64,000 nt of DNA from an uncultured Polaribacter sp. (GTDB taxonomy: Bacteria; Bacteroidota; Bacteroidia; Flavobacteriales; Flavobacteriaceae): contig NZ_CANMHM010000005.1 of the NCBI RefSeq assembly GCF_947497695.1, forward strand, positions 62,001 to 126,000. Reading direction: 5' to 3'. This document shows positions 25,775 through 32,993 of the stretch, piece by piece. The notes beneath the pieces were generated by a model that saw only the letters and a list, made by a program, of their open reading frames with translations, ran no database searches and was not told where the DNA came from. A program made the position numbers and the translations under genes. The stretch's first letter is position 1. Each line of letters begins with the position of its first letter.

Positions 25775-27094
25775 ATGAGCAAGTTAAAACTAATAATTCA
25801 GCGAGAGTTTATTGCTAAGGTTCGTAATAAATCTTTTATTATCATGACTTTTTTAAGTCCGGTTTTAATGATTGGAATGGGGGTTTTAATTTATTTTCTG
25901 ACGCAGAAAAATGATAAGAAAGTAAAAAAAATCGTTTACGTAGATTATTCAGAAATATTCTCTAAAGAAGATTTTAAAGATTCAAAAACAGTCCATTATT
26001 TAGATTATACAGCTTTAGGAATTGAAGAAACAAAGCACAAAGTTAAGGTTGGTAAATATTATGGAGCCTTAATTATACCCAAACAAGATAGTTTAGAATT
26101 GCTATCTAAATCTATTGAGTTTTATTCTAAAGATACTCCATCAATGTTTATTGTCAATTCTTTAGAAAGGAAAATAACGTCTAAAATTAGAAATAAAAAA
26201 CTGACGTATTTTAATATTGATTTAGATAAAATAGAAGCATCTAAAATTGATACAGAAATAAAAATGATCAATTTTTCTGGAGAAGAATCATCAGAATTAA
26301 TAAATATTTTAAAAATAGGTATTGGTGCAATTGCAGGGTATTTGTTAATGATGTTTGTAATTATTTACGGCAATTCTGTAATGCGAAGTGTTATTGAAGA
26401 AAAAACAAGCAGAATTATAGAAATTATGATATCCTCAGTAAAACCCTTTCAATTGATGTTGGGTAAAATTATTGGCAATGCAACTGCAGGTTTATTACAG
26501 TTTTTTATTTGGGGAATATTACTTTTTGTAATGATTACAGTTGCTTCTGCTGTTTTTAATATTGATGTAGTAGAAATGCAAGCAGCAAAAGTACCGGCAG
26601 AACAAATGGAAATGGTTAAAGATGTTACTTCTGGCAATCAGGCTCAAATTGTGATACAAGAAATATTAAAACTACCAATTTTAAAAATATTTGTATTATT
26701 CATTTTTTACTTTTTAGGTGGTTTTATGCTATACAGTTCATTGTATGCAGCAATTGGTGCAGCAGTAGATAGTGAAACCGATACGCAACAATTTTTATTA
26801 CCTGTAATGATGCCTTTAATTCTTGGTTTTTATGTTGGTTTTACAACTGTTATCAATGAGCCTGATGGCACTATTGCAGTACTTTTTTCTCACATTCCAT
26901 TTACAAGTCCTATTGTAATGTTAATGCGAGTTCCATTTGGTGTTTCTTGGTTAGAATTGTTACTTTCTATGGCATTATTATTGGTTACCTTTGTAATAAT
27001 GGTTTGGTTAGCAGCCAAAATTTATAGAGTTGGTATTTTAATGTATGGTAAAAAACCTACGTATAAAGATTTGTATAAATGGCTAAAATATTAA
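25775..27094 (+). CDS. ABC-2 type permease (NatB-like)
   Basis: 439 residues. One transmembrane segment near 20-42 (FIIMTFLSPVLMIGMGVLIYF), a large extracytoplasmic domain to about 180, then about five membrane segments, with the ABC-2 motif VIEEKTSRIIEIMISSVKPFQLMLGK (residues about 205-231) leading into them. This is the NatB layout. It partners with the ATPase encoded just upstream, and the next gene is an MscS channel two bases after it, so the operon may serve ion or osmotic homeostasis; that link is inference. Confidence 0.9.
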   Translation: MSKLKLIIQREFIAKVRNKSFIIMTFLSPVLMIGMGVLIYFLTQKNDKKVKKIVYVDYSEIFSKEDFKDSKTVHYLDYTALGIEETKHKVKVGKYYGALIIPKQDSLELLSKSIEFYSKDTPSMFIVNSLERKITSKIRNKKLTYFNIDLDKIEASKIDTEIKMINFSGEESSELINILKIGIGAIAGYLLMMFVIIYGNSVMRSVIEEKTSRIIEIMISSVKPFQLMLGKIIGNATAGLLQFFIWGILLFVMITVASAVFNIDVVEMQAAKVPAEQMEMVKDVTSGNQAQIVIQEILKLPILKIFVLFIFYFLGGFMLYSSLYAAIGAAVDSETDTQQFLLPVMMPLILGFYVGFTTVINEPDGTIAVLFSHIPFTSPIVMLMRVPFGVSWLELLLSMALLLVTFVIMVWLAAKIYRVGILMYGKKPTYKDLYKWLKY

Positions 27095-27095
27095 G

Positions 27096-27974
27096 ATGAT
27101 ACAAGATACATTAGAACAAGTAAAAGATACAATTACAGAAGAAGCTAATAACGTTTTAGACTATACGTTTACCATAAGTAAAGAAATTTCTATTACTGTA
27201 AAAGGTTTAATTCTTATAACTTTGGCTTTGGTTTTGGCTTCTATATTATTAAAATATATTAGAAGATTTTTAACTAGAAAATTACCCGTGAATGATAAAC
27301 AAAAATTTGTAACTGTTTTTACGTATTTAAGAGGTTTTGTTTTTTTAATTATTTTTTTAATTGGAATGCATTTTTCTGGCGTAAATGTAACCGCAGTTTT
27401 TGCAGCTTCTGCAGCTCTATTAATTGGTGTTGGTTTGGCTTTACAGACCCTTTTTCAAGATATTATTTCTGGTATTTTTATATTAGTTGATCAATCTGTA
27501 CATGTTGGTGATATTATTGAACTAGAAGGCAAAGTAGGTAGGGTTTTAGAAATTCGTTTAAGAACAACAAGAGCTGTTACCATAGATAATAAAGTATTGG
27601 TAATACCAAATCATTTATACCTTACCAACATTTTATTTAATTGGACAGAGAATGGTACAGAAACTAGAGAGTTTGTTGATGTTGGAGTTGCTTATGGCTC
27701 TGATGTTGAACTGATAAGAGAAATTTTGTTGCAAATTGCAAAAGCACAGCCTAAAGTTTTAGAACACCCAGAACCAAAGGTTTTATTTACCGATTTTGCA
27801 GATAGTTCTCTTAATTTTAGAATATCCTTTAGCTTAAACGATAGTTTTGATGTGCGTTTTACACAGAGTAACATTCGTTTTGAAATAGACAAAGCGTTTA
27901 GAGAAAATAATGTAACAATTCCTTTTCCTCAGAGAGATGTACATGTTTATGCACAGAAATTAGAGCCTAAATAA
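27096..27974 (+). CDS. Small-conductance mechanosensitive channel (MscS family)
   Basis: 292 residues. Membrane segments near 30-50, 68-88 and the pore helix near 95-125, where AASAALLIGVGLALQ has the Ala/Gly packing pattern of the MscS pore. The beta domain follows (SVHVGDIIELEGKVGRVLEI near 135-155, VIPNHLYLTNILFNWT near 168-184) and a cytoplasmic alpha/beta domain to the end. It opens under membrane tension to release osmolytes during hypo-osmotic shock. It is in line with the ABC exporter and a DUF6268 protein. Confidence 0.93.
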   Translation: MIQDTLEQVKDTITEEANNVLDYTFTISKEISITVKGLILITLALVLASILLKYIRRFLTRKLPVNDKQKFVTVFTYLRGFVFLIIFLIGMHFSGVNVTAVFAASAALLIGVGLALQTLFQDIISGIFILVDQSVHVGDIIELEGKVGRVLEIRLRTTRAVTIDNKVLVIPNHLYLTNILFNWTENGTETREFVDVGVAYGSDVELIREILLQIAKAQPKVLEHPEPKVLFTDFADSSLNFRISFSLNDSFDVRFTQSNIRFEIDKAFRENNVTIPFPQRDVHVYAQKLEPK

Positions 27975-27977
27975 ATA

Positions 27978-28850
27978 ATGTCAAAAATAAAAATTCTATT
28001 TTTTTTGATGTTGATAAGTGTAACTATAAATGCACAATTAACAGATTTAGCTAGGCTAGAATATTCTTTTATTCCTAAAACTAAATCTGAAGATAGATAT
28101 ACAAGAATTAAAGCAGCATTTAATTATCCTATTCAAATAAAAAAAGATAATTATTTTTTGGTAGGACTAGAGTATAATAGACTTTTTATTGAATTAGAAG
28201 ATCAATACCCTTTTGATCCTTCGTTATTAAACAAAGCTACAATACTAGATTTAAACTTTGTTTATACCTATAAAATAAATAAAAAATGGAGAACAGCATT
28301 TAAAGTAACTCCTAGAATATCATCTACTTTATCAAAAAAAATAACTGGCGATGATTTGTTTTTAAACGGAGCTATATTTTTTATAAAAAACAGAACAAAT
28401 GATGATGAGGTTACCAAGCCTTATCGATTAATTTTAGGATTAACTTATAATACAACAACAGGAATTCCATTTCCACTTCCTTTTATAAATTACAATAGAA
28501 AAGTAAATGAAAAATGGTCTTACACTTTGGGAGTTCCTAAAATGAATTTAAAATACAATATCAATAAAAAAAATAGTTTACAATCTTTTGCAGGTTTAGA
28601 TGGCTATTTTGCTAATTTGCAAGAACCAATTTTAATAAATAATAAACAAGCTAATAGTATTTCATTATCTGTTTTAGTAGCTGGTTTAGGATATGAACAT
28701 CAGTTTACAAAACATTTATTTTTATACACTTACAGTGGATTTACTTTTAGACTAAATAATGTGTTAAGAGATAGTAATAGAGATAACTTATTAACGTTAG
28801 ATAATTTGAACGCCTTTTATCTAAGAACAGGAATTAAATTTAAAATATAA
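27978..28850 (+). CDS. DUF6268 family outer-membrane protein
   Basis: 290 residues with a short signal peptide ending at INAQ (about residue 20). The rest is a series of amphipathic beta-strands (FLVGLEYNRLFIELE, ATILDLNFVYTYKINKKWRTAF, TYSGFTFRLNN) closing with FYLRTGIKFKI, the pattern of a small outer-membrane barrel. I assign DUF6268 from overall resemblance. The stop overlaps the start of the sigma-54 regulator by one base (TAATG), so the two are translationally coupled. Function unknown. Confidence 0.7.
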   Translation: MSKIKILFFLMLISVTINAQLTDLARLEYSFIPKTKSEDRYTRIKAAFNYPIQIKKDNYFLVGLEYNRLFIELEDQYPFDPSLLNKATILDLNFVYTYKINKKWRTAFKVTPRISSTLSKKITGDDLFLNGAIFFIKNRTNDDEVTKPYRLILGLTYNTTTGIPFPLPFINYNRKVNEKWSYTLGVPKMNLKYNINKKNSLQSFAGLDGYFANLQEPILINNKQANSISLSVLVAGLGYEHQFTKHLFLYTYSGFTFRLNNVLRDSNRDNLLTLDNLNAFYLRTGIKFKI

Positions 28851-30013
28851 TGTCAAAAATATTAATTATAGAAGATGAAGCTGCTATTAGAAGAGTTTTA
28901 ATAAAAATTATTTCTGAAGAAAATGAAACCTATAATGTGGAAGAAGCAGAAGATGGTTTGTTAGGAATTGAAATGATTAAAAATAACGATTACGATCTAA
29001 TTTTATGCGATATTAAAATGCCAAAAATGGATGGAGTTGAGGTGTTAGAAAAAGTAAAAAAAATAAAGCCAGAAGTGCCAATTATAATGATTTCTGGTCA
29101 TGGAGATTTAGATACAGCAGTAAACACAATGCGTTTAGGAGCATTTGACTATATATCTAAACCACCAGATTTAAACCGACTTTTAAATACGGTAAGAAAT
29201 GCTTTAGACACCAAAACGTTAATTGTAGAAAACAAACGACTCAAGAAAAAAGTAAGTAAAAGCTACCAAATGATTGGTAAGAGTGATGCCATTTCTCACA
29301 TTAAAGATATTATTGAAAAAGTTGCTGCAACAGATGCAAGGGTTTTAATAACTGGGCCTAATGGAACAGGAAAAGAATTGGTTGCCCACTGGTTACACGA
29401 AAAATCTGATAGAGTTAAAAAACCAATGATTGAGGTAAATTGTGCTGCAATACCATCAGAATTAATAGAAAGTGAGCTTTTTGGACATGTAAAAGGTTCT
29501 TTTACAGGTGCTAATAAAGACAGAGCAGGTAAGTTTGAAGCAGCAAATGGAGGAACCATTTTTTTAGATGAAATTGGTGACATGAGTTTGTCTGCTCAAG
29601 CAAAAGTGCTACGTGCTTTGCAAGAAAATAAAATTCAACGTGTAGGCTCTGATAGAGATATAAAGGTAAATGTTAGAATTGTTGCTGCTACTAATAAAAA
29701 TTTGAAAGAAGAAATTGCACAAGGTAGGTTTAGAGAAGATTTATACCACAGATTAGCCGTTATTTTAATTAAAGTACCTTCTTTAAATGATAGAAGAGAA
29801 GACATTCCTTTATTGGTAGACTTTTTTACGAATAAAATATCTGTAGAACAAGGCACACCTAAAAAAGAATTTTCTGCTGCAGCAATTCAGTTATTACAAG
29901 AATATGACTGGACAGGTAATATTCGTGAGTTAAGGAACGTTGTAGAACGTTTAATAATACTTGGAGAAAAAGAAGTTTCTGCAAATGATATTAAATTATT
30001 TGCAAGTAAATAA
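28850..30013 (+). CDS. Sigma-54-dependent response regulator lacking a DNA-binding domain
   Basis: 387 residues. Receiver domain 1-120 with acidic pocket Glu8/Asp9, phospho-acceptor Asp54 in LCDIKMPKMDG and a K near 103. The AAA+ domain has Walker A GPNGTGKE at 169-176, the sigma-54 contact loop GSFTGA at 216-221, Walker B GTIFLDEIGDM near 238-248 and the arginine-finger region. The protein ends right after the helical subdomain (IRELRNVVERL, then about 20 residues), with no Fis helix-turn-helix. It may therefore activate sigma-54 promoters from solution, as FlgR does in Helicobacter. No histidine kinase is adjacent. Confidence 0.93.
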   Translation: MSKILIIEDEAAIRRVLIKIISEENETYNVEEAEDGLLGIEMIKNNDYDLILCDIKMPKMDGVEVLEKVKKIKPEVPIIMISGHGDLDTAVNTMRLGAFDYISKPPDLNRLLNTVRNALDTKTLIVENKRLKKKVSKSYQMIGKSDAISHIKDIIEKVAATDARVLITGPNGTGKELVAHWLHEKSDRVKKPMIEVNCAAIPSELIESELFGHVKGSFTGANKDRAGKFEAANGGTIFLDEIGDMSLSAQAKVLRALQENKIQRVGSDRDIKVNVRIVAATNKNLKEEIAQGRFREDLYHRLAVILIKVPSLNDRREDIPLLVDFFTNKISVEQGTPKKEFSAAAIQLLQEYDWTGNIRELRNVVERLIILGEKEVSANDIKLFASK

Positions 30014-30024
30014 ATTTTAAAAAA

Positions 30025-30732
30025 ATGGCTAAAAAAAAGTACATATACTCAAAACTTACTACAGAAAACAGCTCTTTTTTTAAGCGATTTACGCATAACA
30101 AACGTTTTACAAAAGCTTTGAGCTTAACAAACCTAACTAAAGAAACTAAAATTTTAGATTTTGGTACAGGTGATGGACACTTTTTAAATCTAATTTATAA
30201 TGAAGATACCTCAATAGTTTATGGTTATGAGCCAATTAAAGAGATGTTTACTCAGTTGCAAAGTAATATTGATAACAAAGAAATTAAATTAATCAATCAT
30301 TTAGATGAGGTTTCTAATTTAAAATTCGATGTAGTTTATTGTTTAGAAGTGTTAGAACATTTTTACAAAGACTATCAAATTTATTTGTTAAATCAAATTA
30401 AAAATCAATTGGCAATTAATGGTTTGGTAGTTGTTTCTGTGCCAATTGAAGTAGGTATTGCTTCTTTTATAAAAAATACAATTAGGGTTGCTATTCAACA
30501 ATTTGAGAGAGATACAAATTTTAAAAATATGGTAAAAGCACTTTTTTACAGGCACGTAGATAGAAGTACAGAAGGTAATTATATCTTTTCTCATATTGGT
30601 TTTAATTACAAAACGTTAGATAAAATTTTTAAGGAAGCAGGTTTTACTATCGTTAAAAAAGATTTTTCTCCTTTTAAAATATTACGTGGTTTAAATTCTC
30701 AGGTATTTTATGTATTGAAAATGAAACAATAA
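30025..30732 (+). CDS. Class I SAM-dependent methyltransferase
   Basis: 235 residues. SAM-binding motif I is ILDFGTGDGHF near 42-52, an acidic residue closes beta-2 in VYGYEPIKEM, and DVVYCLEVLEHFY near 103-115 is the motif of the methyltransferase type 11/12 group with LEHF. The protein ends with a hydrophobic strand (VFYVLKMKQ). It is 11 bases after the regulator gene. Its substrate is unknown; small-molecule, lipid or sugar O-methylation are all possible. Confidence 0.88.
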   Translation: MAKKKYIYSKLTTENSSFFKRFTHNKRFTKALSLTNLTKETKILDFGTGDGHFLNLIYNEDTSIVYGYEPIKEMFTQLQSNIDNKEIKLINHLDEVSNLKFDVVYCLEVLEHFYKDYQIYLLNQIKNQLAINGLVVVSVPIEVGIASFIKNTIRVAIQQFERDTNFKNMVKALFYRHVDRSTEGNYIFSHIGFNYKTLDKIFKEAGFTIVKKDFSPFKILRGLNSQVFYVLKMKQ

Positions 30733-30765
30733 GCAAAATATTTAAATTTTAAAATAAGTATCGAT

Positions 30766-30808
30766 AAAGTTGATGGAAAGATAAGAACTTCCCATCAACT
30801 TTTTTTTC
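30766..30808 (+). terminator. Rho-independent terminator after the methyltransferase gene
   Basis: 11-bp stem AAAGTTGATGG / CCATCAACTTT (30766-30776 with 30792-30802) and a run of T follow the stop by about 33 bases. Confidence 0.85.
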
Positions 30809-30827
30809 TTAAAAAAAACTCTCTAAC

Positions 30828-30835
30828 TATCTTTG
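30828..30835 (+). promoter_or_regulatory. -7 box of the peroxiredoxin gene
   Basis: TATCTTTG fits TAnnTTTG, 48 bases before the ATG. No -33 TTG is clear. Confidence 0.55.
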
Positions 30836-30883
30836 TATTGTAATAAAATAACAGATTATTAACTATACAAATTAAGAAAAAAA

Positions 30884-31525
30884 ATGGCAACAGCAGTTGG
30901 TAAACAATTCCCAGATTTAAATGTAGATGCAATGAACGAAATGGGAGACACGTTCAAAGTAAATGTTTTAGAAGAAGCAAAAAAAAATAACAAAAAAGTA
31001 TTATTATTTTGGTATCCAAAAGATTTTACATTTGTGTGTCCTACAGAATTACATGCTTTTCAGGCAGCTTTAGGAGAGTTTGAAAAAAGAAATACAATTG
31101 TAATTGGTGCTTCTTGTGATACTCCAGAAGTACACTTTGCATGGTTAAGTCAAGCTAAGGAAAATGGAGGTATTGAAGGTGTTACCTACCCACTTTTAGC
31201 AGATAGTAATAGAAACTTATCATCAATATTAGGTATTTTAGATATTACCAATGAAACTTATGATGAAGTTACAGGAACTGTACAAGTAGAAGGAGATAAT
31301 GTAACTTACAGAGCTACCTATATTATTGATGAAGAAGGTATTGTACAACATGCAAGTATTAACAACATGCCTATTGGTAGAAATGTTGGTGAATATTTAC
31401 GTTTGGTAGATGCTTTAACGCATGTACAGGAAAAAGGAGAAGTTTGTCCTGCAAACTGGGAAGAAGGTAAAGATGCAATGTCTGCTAATGCAAAAGGTAC
31501 AGCAGCATATTTAGCAACTCATTAA
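30884..31525 (+). CDS. Peroxiredoxin, typical 2-Cys (AhpC/Prx1 group)
   Basis: 213 residues. The peroxidatic Cys52 is in TFVCPTELHAF and the resolving Cys188 in GEVCPANW, so this is a typical 2-Cys enzyme that reduces hydrogen peroxide and organic peroxides. It lacks any AhpF neighbour; a thioredoxin-like protein gene follows 47-68 bases later and trxB is elsewhere in the window, so thioredoxin is the likely reductant. The hairpin AAATCCTTCC...GGAGGGATTT just after the stop (31543-31569) may attenuate the downstream genes. Confidence 0.94.
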   Translation: MATAVGKQFPDLNVDAMNEMGDTFKVNVLEEAKKNNKKVLLFWYPKDFTFVCPTELHAFQAALGEFEKRNTIVIGASCDTPEVHFAWLSQAKENGGIEGVTYPLLADSNRNLSSILGILDITNETYDEVTGTVQVEGDNVTYRATYIIDEEGIVQHASINNMPIGRNVGEYLRLVDALTHVQEKGEVCPANWEEGKDAMSANAKGTAAYLATH

Positions 31526-31592
31526 ATTTTATGAACCTCATTTAAATCCTTCCTTTTAGGAGGGATTTAAAATGAGAAAAATCAAAATTATT

Positions 31593-31901
31593 ATGGTACA
31601 AGAATTAAGCGAAGATACGCTAGTAAATATAATTGCTGATAATAAAAAAGTAGTGGTTCAATACTCTGCAACTTGGTGTGGAAACTGTAGAATTATGAAG
31701 CCAAAATTTAAAAAATTATCTTCAGAAAACGAAGATGTGGTTTTTGTAATTGCTGATGCAGAAAAATTTCCTGAAAGTAGAAAATTAGCAGATGTAAGTA
31801 ATTTACCAACGTTTGCAACTTTTGTAGATGGTAAAAACGTAAATCAAACGCAAACAAATAAGTTTGATGTTTTAAAGGAATTGGTAAACGAAGTAATTTA
31901 A
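31593..31901 (+). CDS. Thioredoxin family protein with CGNC active site
   Basis: 102 residues from the ATG at 31593 (MVQELSEDTLVNII); an in-frame ATG at 31572 would add seven residues and overlaps the end of the hairpin after ahpC. The active site WCGNCRIMKP gives Cys29 and Cys32 with an unusual CGNC in place of CGPC, and the cis-proline sits in VSNLPTFATF. The CGNC centre should have a different redox potential. Placed right after a 2-Cys peroxiredoxin, it is probably that enzyme's electron donor. Cytoplasmic, no signal peptide. Confidence 0.88.
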   Translation: MVQELSEDTLVNIIADNKKVVVQYSATWCGNCRIMKPKFKKLSSENEDVVFVIADAEKFPESRKLADVSNLPTFATFVDGKNVNQTQTNKFDVLKELVNEVI

Positions 31902-31976
31902 TTACTGACAAACTGAACTTATTTCAGAATATCAGTCTAATATTAATTTAACTGATTACAATTACACAAACGATTT

Positions 31977-32042
31977 GTCAGTCTGAGCTTGTCGAAGACT
32001 TTTTTTAATCTTTAAACATCCTTTGATAAGCTCAGGAAGACA
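31977..32042. repeat. Dispersed repeat (TGAGCTTGTCGAA type) forming a hairpin
   Basis: GTCAGTCTGAGCTTGTCGAA and the following GACTTTTTTTA (31977-32007) are identical to 60821-60851. An imperfect inverted copy, CTTTGATAAGCTCAGG, follows at 32021-32036, so the RNA could fold on itself. This is the only structure in the 233-base gap between the thioredoxin and DUF6952 genes. Confidence 0.65.
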
Positions 32043-32134
32043 TTTTGATTTTTAATTGTTTTATGATATTTAAAATCAAATTTGGTCCTATTAATTAAAC
32101 AGATTCCCGTTTTTTGGAATAATAAATAAAAAAA

Positions 32135-32392
32135 ATGAAATTACCTGTAATAAAACACCTTACTACTTTTATCGAAGAAAACGATCAAGATTATGTGTTA
32201 GAAACTATTGAAACTTTAGAAGCATTAACAGAAGTTCCTTCTCTAAAAGATGAGGAATTAGATGTGATAGGAGAGTTGATTTCTAATATGTATGGAGCTG
32301 TAGAAGTAGATAAAATGATAAAAGAGGGCACACCTAAAAAAGAAGCGTTAAACGCTTTTATGAAACGTGTATTAGGTTCTATAGATTCATAA
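32135..32392 (+). CDS. Small acidic helical protein (DUF6952-like)
   Basis: 85 residues, acidic, with no signal peptide or cysteines. It appears all-helical: KHLTTFIEENDQDYVLETIETLEALTE then SLKDEELDVIGELISNMYGAVEVDKM and EALNAFMKRVLGSI. I recognise it as the family labelled DUF6952, seen downstream of peroxiredoxin and thioredoxin genes in flavobacteria; that memory cannot be checked here. With no cysteine it cannot do thiol chemistry itself and may be a regulator or adaptor. Followed by a strong bidirectional hairpin. Confidence 0.68.
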   Translation: MKLPVIKHLTTFIEENDQDYVLETIETLEALTEVPSLKDEELDVIGELISNMYGAVEVDKMIKEGTPKKEALNAFMKRVLGSIDS

Positions 32393-32415
32393 ATAATACT
32401 TGCTTTTAGTAAAAT

Positions 32416-32447
32416 AAAAATCCCTAGTTTTTAAACTAGGGATTTTT
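32416..32447. terminator. Bidirectional terminator between convergent genes
   Basis: 15-bp arms AAAAATCCCTAGTTT and complement around a 2-base loop serve the DUF6952-like gene (+) and the outer-membrane protein gene (-). Confidence 0.85.
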
Positions 32448-32467
32448 GTTTTGAAATTATTTGATAG

Positions 32468-32914
32468 TTAAAACTGATATCTTACAGATAACGCAATATT
32501 TGAGTTTAACCCATCTAAGCCTCCTGCAATTGCAACTTCTGGTCTGTAATCTAAAGAAAGTAAAAGAGGTATATTAAAACTATACTCAATACCAATTACA
32601 CCAGCACCAAAAACACCAAGGCCATCAGCATGTACAATTCCTGCACCAACACCAGCATACCATATAAATGGTTCTTCTAAAACCCAACCCCATTGATATA
32701 AACCTGTTGCTTTAAAGTTTGCAAAGGTATTTGCTAAACCTAAGTCTATTTCTAAACGTTGATTTTCTCCTAAAAATTTTTGGTAAGAAATTTCTCCTCC
32801 AGCTCCATCTCCACTAGCAAAACGTAAACCAATTGAATGACCATATCTGTCTTGTGCATTGATAGATAAACCAGCAGCTAAAACAAAACCAAAAATTAAA
32901 ATTATTTTCTTCAT
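32468..32914 (-). CDS. Small outer-membrane beta-barrel protein
   Basis: 148 residues from the ATG at 32914 (MKKIILIFGFVLAAGLSINAQ); a longer frame with a further 14 residues upstream would put charged residues before a complete signal peptide and is rejected. The mature part has amphipathic strands (SIGLRFASGDGAGGEISYQKF, split; RLEIDLGLAN; FIWYAGVGAGIVHADGLGVFGAG; NIALSVRYQF) and ends in an aromatic residue, the outer-membrane barrel signature. About eight strands are likely. Function unknown; it lies 79 bases downstream of the macroglobulin gene and may be in the same transcript. Confidence 0.78.
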   Translation of the reverse strand: MKKIILIFGFVLAAGLSINAQDRYGHSIGLRFASGDGAGGEISYQKFLGENQRLEIDLGLANTFANFKATGLYQWGWVLEEPFIWYAGVGAGIVHADGLGVFGAGVIGIEYSFNIPLLLSLDYRPEVAIAGGLDGLNSNIALSVRYQF

Positions 32915-32993
32915 AATTTTTTCTGTTTTTAAAATATTTTTCAAAATTACAACCATTCAACCTTAGCAGCAAAATATTGAGTAAAATCTTTTG

